This document shows, piece after piece, positions 57,481-64,000 of a stretch of DNA of 64,000 nt (positions are counted from its first letter, which is position 1; every line of letters starts with the position of its first letter). Where the stretch lies: assembly GCA_029641185.1 (NCBI GenBank), contig JAPWGK010000002.1, positions 3,038,001-3,102,000 of the forward strand. Direction: 5' to 3'. The notes beneath the pieces are model-generated. The model did not search any database. It was not told the origin of the DNA and saw only the letters and a program-made list of their open reading frames with translations. Source of the stretch: Pseudofabraea citricarpa (taxonomy: Eukaryota; Ascomycota; Leotiomycetes; Helotiales; Dermateaceae). A program made the position numbers and the translations under genes.

Positions 57481-60400
57481 CTACCCTTTCACGACTCCCT
57501 CATCTCTTCTTTCAGTCTCCAACAACCAGGCCCCTCCTTGTGGTCCGCTGGCATCTAAACTAACAGTAGTCTTTCTCGCATCACTGATCACTCGAATCGT
57601 CTCTCCACAATTCTTGTAATCCGTCTCACACGTAACTATCAGCTTACTGATATTGGCATCACCCCCATCCGTGCCAGCCGTTCCCGGCCGTCCAGTCTTG
57701 GAAGCCTTCGCCACCGGGGTAGGATGAATATCGACGTTCGGATAGTGGAGATACCCTTCCCGTAAAGGTATCAGCATAATGGGGAAGGTTTGTTTGGTTG
57801 CTTTCTTCTGTAATCCTGTAGGTACCCGGAAATGTCCCTTTCTTCTTCCTCCAATAAGCCATGTATCCGACGGTGCCGAGACCTCGTAGACAAATTCTTG
57901 GAACTCTGGCTCTGCCGAGACAACATCACTTGGTTGTGATGGCCTGCGCTCTTTTGGCACAGTTTCAGTGTTCCAATCCATCGTGTATTTGATATGTAGT
58001 GATGCTGGCAGACGCTGGTTGATGGCTGCAACAGCTGTGTTGGAAGTAACAGAAGATGTCTCAAGAAGTCGTAAATCGGCAGTATGTACAACTGTCACAG
58101 AAGGTACATCCACAGGGATAATAATAGATCTACTGTTCGAGATTGTGTCTTGATCAAGGGAGATCGGTACAAGACTGATACTGGGTGTTTCTTTCCGCCA
58201 CAATTCGAGTTTCTCAGAAAGTAAAACTGATATATCTTGTTCCTGACCCGGTAATCGACCGAGACCAGAAAAATGATCTTGCCACCTGACTAGTGAAAGA
58301 ATTGAGGTCGATATCTCGTTCAATACGGCCGTTCTTTCGAGGTCATATGGCGATAAGCTGGTTCGCAGTTGAGCCAACACAGTAGGTATCACAAGGCGTG
58401 TGTACAAATAAAGTGGCGTGCCTTTCAAGGTCTCTGTCAGAGACAGAGTGATGGCGTGGTCTATCTCTTCCTCGAGGCATATGTAATGTAGTGTAAGTGA
58501 GAGTGGTTTCTTTGCATTGGCAGGAATCGGGGATTTCTTCGTGATTTTCGTGATTTTGTACAAGATTGAGGCTGGCTGACGAGGAAATATGACCACAGGT
58601 TTAGTGATGTTGACTCCACATTCAGCCTCAAAAACATCCGACTTGTCCAATTTAGAACTTAGTAGGCGTAATGGACTGTTTGTTGACGATGTTACTGTGA
58701 ACTTGGAAAAAAGCGCTTTGTGCTTGAACACATCCTGCACATTGACTCCCAAAGGCAGCATGATAGATATGGTCGGGGTAGTCGCAAACACGAATTTCCC
58801 TTTCTCTGTTGTGTAGGTTATTTCCAACTTGAGAGACACGTCGCCGACTTCATGTTCGAGATTGAATGGCATTCGGAGCTTGACTCGCGACTCTGATTTT
58901 AAACCCCCAAAGCGTATGATTCCGGGCTCTGACTTTTTAGAAATCTCTAGAGACCCACTAACCACCTGAGCTTCACTCGTCTGCAACCTCAAACCAGCAG
59001 TAGCAGGCCGAACTTGAAGCTCACCGCTAGTGACATTGTTCCAACCAGAAGATAACTCAATCTCCAGCGATCTGTTGCGATCAAGGTGCAAGTATCTCGA
59101 AGCAAAGAGCTTGACATCAAATGCTTCTGCGCGGTGATATATCAAGAGCTTGGGAGACTTTAGAAATGCGTCAGCTCTGCCGTGGGGATGGTTTGTAGCC
59201 CCGTGTGTATATTGCAGCGTTACGTTGCTTGCGTGAACAACAACATGGCTGACCATGTACACACCTGGAACGATCGTCTTTAAAAGTTAGTTTATGCAAT
59301 ATCAACACCAGAGTACAACTTACATGTGTCTGAACCTGCAAATTGACATAGCCAGTTTTCAAGACACTAGGTGCCTCTGTCTCCATCCATATTTCCCTAC
59401 CAACATCACCTTGAAGAGCAACGAGACGAATTCGAGCTTTGTCGACTGTGATATCCTCAGATAGAAGATAGCGAAGGCGGATCTGTAGTGAAACGCCATC
59501 CTTATCTGCCGCATATTGAGGTGCTCCTACTACTTCAACACGACCAAAGAAGCTCTGTAGAGGAACGTTGATTTCATGCTGCAATGTTTTTGTGAGTTCC
59601 AGAAGTTCGGATAAATACGTCTCTACTTCAACACGCTCGTAATTGAAGCCGCTTGGAAGACCGACTCGCAAGGCAGATTTGTGTAGTAACCTCTCTTGCT
59701 CGATTTCAGCTGCCTTTGATAAAAGTTTTAAAACGATACGAACATATTCCTCCTTCCGCTGAAGTTCTTTTAAACATCTGGCATACATTTTAAGCATGGA
59801 TGTTTCGACTTGAGTCCATCCTCCATCGCCATAGAATGGTGTCATACGGAAGAAGTATGAAGCAGCAGCAGCATAATCGGTTAAGTGATACTTGAGTACA
59901 GCGAGGTCAGCCATCCTAGTCTGTACTGACTGCATATGGTTTGCTACGGTGTAATGTCGTAGTGCCTTATCTGTTAAAGTCTCATAGAGCCGGTAGAAGT
60001 CTTCCTGGTTATCAACAGCGGTTTTGAGTAGCTTACTCTCTATGCCATGTAGCGGATACGATTCTTTAGGCAGAGAGCTATCTCCCCCTCTAGGAGTAAA
60101 ATATGACTCTTCAAGATCCACATCCTCCATGTCACCAGGTTTATCGGCTTCAGATAATAGTTCATCCCACCCGACGCTCCATCCACGTGCTTTGCCCACC
60201 TTCTCTAAAAGGCTGCGGGATAGTAGATAAAGTTCGGCTCGATGAGCCGCAAGATCTTCCAAACCTGGCTTTAGGAAGCCAGATGAGTGTGGCTTTCCAT
60301 CCGGCAAACTCGCTCTGCGTCCACCCGGAAATAATCCAGGGCTTGGCGGTACCTCTTGAGAGGCTGGCCGTATAGCAAGAGAAGTGCTTCTTACCGGATG

Positions 60401-62311
60401 CATCATGGTCTTAGGCTCTGGAATTGCAGCTTTAGGTTCATGGCCATCGAGTCCAGTTTTGCCACTCGAGGGTGCCAGCGTAGATGGTGGTATGGGCAAT
60501 GACTTGGTAGAAGTCTGGGCGAGGATTTGCTGGGTAATGGCAAAGGTAAAAGACGAAACGATGTTTTCAATGACCTGTGTCATGAGCGGATCTTGTATCT
60601 CGGAGCTTGAATCTTCCTTTCCAGTTTTTTTTGGCTGGTTGGATGACTGCGATGCCCACAGATCATCGCGCATAATGCGAGTAATGGCTGTAACGAAAGC
60701 CATGGCTCTCTTGCAGACCTCGCCAAGTACGGAGAGATCCTCAACATCCTCAGCTGGTTTGGATGTTGGATTGCGAGCCGCTACTCCTTGTAGATTCGAC
60801 TCCCGTTGCTCCTTCAACTTTGCTAGCAGTTCTTCCTGAGATGACCATGCATTTGCACGACGAAGTAAGAGTGACAGTTGCCGAGCGAAAAGATAGCAAC
60901 GGAAGTCAAATATTGAAACATCGTTTGAAAGGATAAGTTCTCGATATCTTTTCTTAATTGAATTTAAAGGAATCTCGTGGTCCTCGGAATCATCAGAATC
61001 TTCCGTGGATTGCAAATCAATAGGATCATCCGACTCAGCAGTATTCGTGTCAGCGCCCATTTCTTTTAGTATTGCATTCTTGGCCTTCTCAGCCTGGCGG
61101 CTTAGCTCTTCTGTAAAGGGCAAAAACGAGCCACCATGTTCGGCTCCAGCGCCGGTTGTATGTTTCTCCCGAATGACGGTATCGAGACCAACAGCGAGCT
61201 CATCATAGCCCACAAGTGCGTCTTCGACCAGACCTACACTTTCAAAGCCTCTTGCTAAGCCTTCTTTGAGTACAAAAAACGTACAAAAATTCCAACCAGG
61301 TAAAGATCTCTGGGCATCTTTCTCCCGGACATCTTCTTCATACTGCCCAACACGCATATCAAAGGATGCCAGGATCAAATACTTGAGTTTTGTAATGAGG
61401 TCTAACCAGGCATTCTCGTTGTCTTGGGGTGTCTCGGTATAGGAGCCTGGGATGGCCGGTACTACACGAGGTAGCATCTCATATGGTACATCGTTGATCC
61501 CAATACGAATCTGAGCTATTCGATCGGGTGCAGTTTTAGACGAGCTGTTAAAATCTGCTCGCAGCTTCTCGAGGATCGTTGTAGAACCACCACCTCGCCA
61601 TCTTGTGGCTGCCTTCTCTGCTGCAGAGCCTGATGATCCATCTGCACCTCTACCGCTGACTCTAGGTTGTGTGGCTGCAGCGGTATTGGGAACGATGACA
61701 TGAATTATAAGCCACTCGTAAGCATCGTGGTTCTCCTGTGAGCTCTGCTTGCTTGAAGTCGATGTCTGTGTATGTTCCTTGATCCAGTCTCTAACTTCTT
61801 TCCTAGACTGTGCCTTATATGTATCATTGTCATCACATCTCAGGAAGAAGATTTTCAGATATGGTGTCTGGCGAAGACCTGGTATTTGATGTCTTCGTTC
61901 TTTTACTGCTGCCTCCTTTGATGGTCTTGAACGAGACTCTGCTCGTTTCGCAGCCGATTGACCCAGTGCTTGTGTCTGAAAACCATCGTCACCAACGACC
62001 GAGTCCTGGCTCTTAACTCGCGATAAGTTTGGTATGCTTGTAGTGCTCGGTTCTGGCGAGGTTCCAGTGTTGTGTGCGGAAGGGACAAGGTCTATGTGCA
62101 ACGAGGATATTGAGCGGAGTGGGCCAGCATGCGATTCCCAATGAAGATTGCGAAGTGGTAATCGTGGCAAGAGGCCAGGAGATAGGAGTCGGTAGACGCC
62201 ATGCGGATCAAAGTACTCGACTGGTAGGAGACATTAGTTGGAGACATCTGGAAGAGGTTGGTTAAGGTATACAATACCCGTCACTTTGGAGCTTGATGAC
62301 GGCTTCTCCAT
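57481..62311 (-). CDS. trs130: TRAPP II complex subunit TRAPPC10 / Trs130
   Basis: TRAPPC10/Trs130 is the large TRAPP II-specific subunit; the complex is the exchange factor for Rab11/Ypt31 at the late Golgi. The model is complement(join(57481..59277,59324..62220,62278..62311)), 1575 residues. The 34-nt first exon (MEKPSSSSKVT) joins across a 57-bp intron to VEYFDPHGVYRLLSPGLLPRLPLRNLHWESHAGPLRSI, the well-conserved N-terminus of fungal TRAPPC10. The long central part is alpha-helical, with YKLTD/YHLTDYAAAASYFFRMTPFYGDGGW resembling the TRAPPC10 helical repeats. The last 600 residues are beta-rich (immunoglobulin-like), usual for the family C-terminus. The second intron (59323-59278) is 46 bp. 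Length agrees with filamentous-fungal members, longer than yeast. The downstream neighbour on minus starts its 3' end 420 bp upstream. Confidence 0.92.
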
Positions 62312-62730
62312 GGCTACTGAGAAAGATTTGAGAGTATTAAATCATTGTATTGCTTGCATATGCAGTCATGTTAACATGATTTCTAATTTGCACAAGCCGT
62401 GACAATTGCGCAGCGCTTGGGGCAGAAGTGTCGCAGATAATGATCAAGAAAGTACTGCCGCATCGAGGAATGCGGCAAGCTGCCTGATTAGAATTGGTCA
62501 AGGCGGTGAGGCTGGCTGCCGGGTACCTAGATGTAGCATCGTCATCCTATTCACCATAAACATCATCCAAGATCAAAGGCGCTGCAAATTCTTGGAACAA
62601 AAGGCGGCATTAGAATAATAAGTTTGTGATAAAATAGTCAAGTCATTTCCTACTCCGGGTATTCAGCCGCTAATCCAGAAAACCAAAGCACCTCCTCCCT
62701 TCCAACTCAATCCTTTCTATCTGGCACAAG
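62312..62730. other. Intergenic: TRAPPC10 promoter and wax-synthase-like 3' end
   Basis: This 419-bp tandem spacer has no gene. It is AT-rich next to the TRAPPC10 start. Confidence 0.5.
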
Positions 62731-63939
62731 TCAAAAGTGTTGAATATCACACATCTCCCTCCACGGAATCTTGGATAATCCATTTGGTAGATTGATACCA
62801 TCAGCGGCCCAACTCGAGACTGCGATTTCAAATGCCCAAGCCATTGCTGTCTTTAGCCAATGCCTCTTATGTCCCCAAACCATGGCCTCCGATACTGTAG
62901 CGATGCCGTTGAACAAGAAAAACAAACCGATTCGGACTAAGGCTTGTCTCGTAAGGATTGGAGCTAGGGCATATACATGGAATATTGCCTAGGGATCGTC
63001 AGGAACGAAGCAAATAGCTATCGGCTCTACAAACTCACCATCAATATGAATGCACCCAGCACACCCAGTGAGCGTGCAATTGGGACGGGCAATCCCATTT
63101 TTGGGAGTCCATATCGCAATGGTGAGTACGCCAGCGATGTGCACGGTGAAGCAAAAACATTGTGCCATGATTCGGACCTTTATGACCAGAGTCAGCGGCC
63201 TCGAAACATATGAGATACAATTCTTTGCGCCAAGGGAAGCTCACCAAAACCCCGTCAGGCTATCTATCTTGTATAATGGCCCAAACAGAGCAGGGCTACT
63301 CTTGTACCGAACAATGAGCTGCATGCTTGTCCAAATGATGTATATCGCCAAGAGTACCTCGAAAGCCAGTACCGTCGGGATCGCCTGCGGCAGTGACTGG
63401 AGGAATGTAAAGATAAGGATATGGAGTCCAAGCTGCATTGGCTCGCTGAAATTCTCTTGGTCTCTAGGTATGCGGACATGGTTTGGAGTAAAGGATTCGT
63501 ATCGCAGTTCCGTAAGGATGATCAATGCATATAGCCAGTCTGCTGGTCTGCGTCCTGCCGTGTATGTCGGCAGCGAATTTCTTCGTGCCCAGATGTCAAG
63601 AAGTTTCATGGTGCCGATCGCAACTATGTGCGCAAGTCAGTACCGACATTTGAGTGGCTAGTAGCTTCTCATACTTGCAAAGTTCTGCAGGCAACGGACT
63701 GGGGAGCAATGTATAGGCGCAAGCCATGGTGCTATCCAGAAAGCGGCGAGAGACAAAACTGTAAGGTATCTGTATATCCTGTGAAGGCCTTTGACGTGAA
63801 AGTATATGGAGAAATAGAGGAGCTCAGTAGGAATGAGAAGAAAGGCTGATGCTTTAATGAATTCATGCCCCGACCGTTCAATGGATGGAGGGATGTTCTG
63901 GATATAGAGGGGAGGATATGATACGTTTAAGCCCGCCAT
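62731..63939 (-). CDS. Wax synthase-like (MBOAT_2) membrane acyltransferase
   Basis: The model is complement(join(62731..62988,63039..63177,63245..63623,63675..63939)), 346 residues, introns of 51, 67 and 50 bp, all in phase. It has about eight hydrophobic helices. The junction of exons 2 and 3 restores the GFWSESWHNVFASP motif (Trp-His-Asn around residues 219-221), the hallmark of the wax-synthase/MBOAT_2 domain. An RYGLPKMGLP segment and a final GNKRHW-like helix follow. Fungal members acylate (often acetylate) alcohols, including terpenoids and other secondary metabolites. No biosynthetic partner is visible here: TRAPPC10 is next on the same strand, and the 5' side leaves the window. The substrate is unknown. 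The start at 63939 is the only Met before the first helix. Confidence 0.82.
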
Positions 63940-64000
63940 TCTGAAGATTGATATTGTGTGGGCGCAAAATATATATACTTTTGCGCTTCTCGTACGGAGT

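Overview
This window is nuclear DNA of a filamentous ascomycete (Pezizomycotina). The gene set looks like Leotiomycetes or a related class, but the class is a guess. The evidence is short introns, mostly about 46 to 120 bp, with GTA/GTG donors, CTAAC/CTGAC-like branch sites and YAG acceptors. The intergenic regions are long, and the families are fungal: SUN cell-wall protein, Msn2-type zinc-finger factor, fungal wax-synthase-like protein and YAT amino-acid permease. I see no tRNA, rRNA, CRISPR array, intact transposon or recognisable biosynthetic cluster. Fourteen protein genes can be modelled, thirteen of them complete, plus one weak candidate.

Layout. From 1 to 10 kb the genes are dense and mostly housekeeping: CAND1 (minus, cut by the window start), diphthamide factor DPH4 (minus), a MATE transporter (plus), and the spliceosomal helicase PRP28 (minus), which stands head-to-head with the mitoribosomal protein mL59 (plus). 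From 12 to 21 kb, all on plus, come a delta-12 fatty-acid desaturase, a DUF202 membrane protein and an SMUBP2/Hcs1-type helicase. An AT-rich, gene-empty stretch separates the desaturase from the DUF202 gene. From 24 to 45 kb come an unrecognised coiled-coil protein (plus), a secreted SUN-family wall protein (minus), a 12-exon YAT amino-acid permease (minus), an uncharacterised seven-transmembrane protein (plus) and a PAQR/haemolysin-III receptor-like protein (plus). From 44.8 to 52.8 kb is an 8-kb gene desert that ends at an Msn2/Seb1-type C2H2 transcription factor (plus). From 57.5 to 64 kb are the TRAPP II subunit TRAPPC10/Trs130 and an MBOAT_2 wax-synthase-like protein, both on minus.

The genes do not form one pathway. 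Most serve core functions: SCF regulation, eEF2 modification, splicing, mitochondrial translation, Golgi traffic and membrane-lipid unsaturation. The regulatory and surface genes (SUN protein, permease, 7TM, PAQR, stress-type zinc finger) sit in the long intergenic DNA.

The most unusual signals are these. (1) At least nine intergenic tracts share a strict 7-bp tandem period, with related CCA(T/G)CNN or CTCANNN units. (2) The amino-acid permease has one splice junction whose phase fails by exactly one base. (3) The PRP28 intron is in frame and stop-free. (4) The mL59 and PAQR models need micro-exons of 18 and 13 nt. (5) There is an 8-kb desert and a long, uORF-bearing leader upstream of the Msn2-type factor. 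All exon boundaries were derived by hand from splice signals, reading phase and remembered family conservation; none was tested against transcripts or databases.
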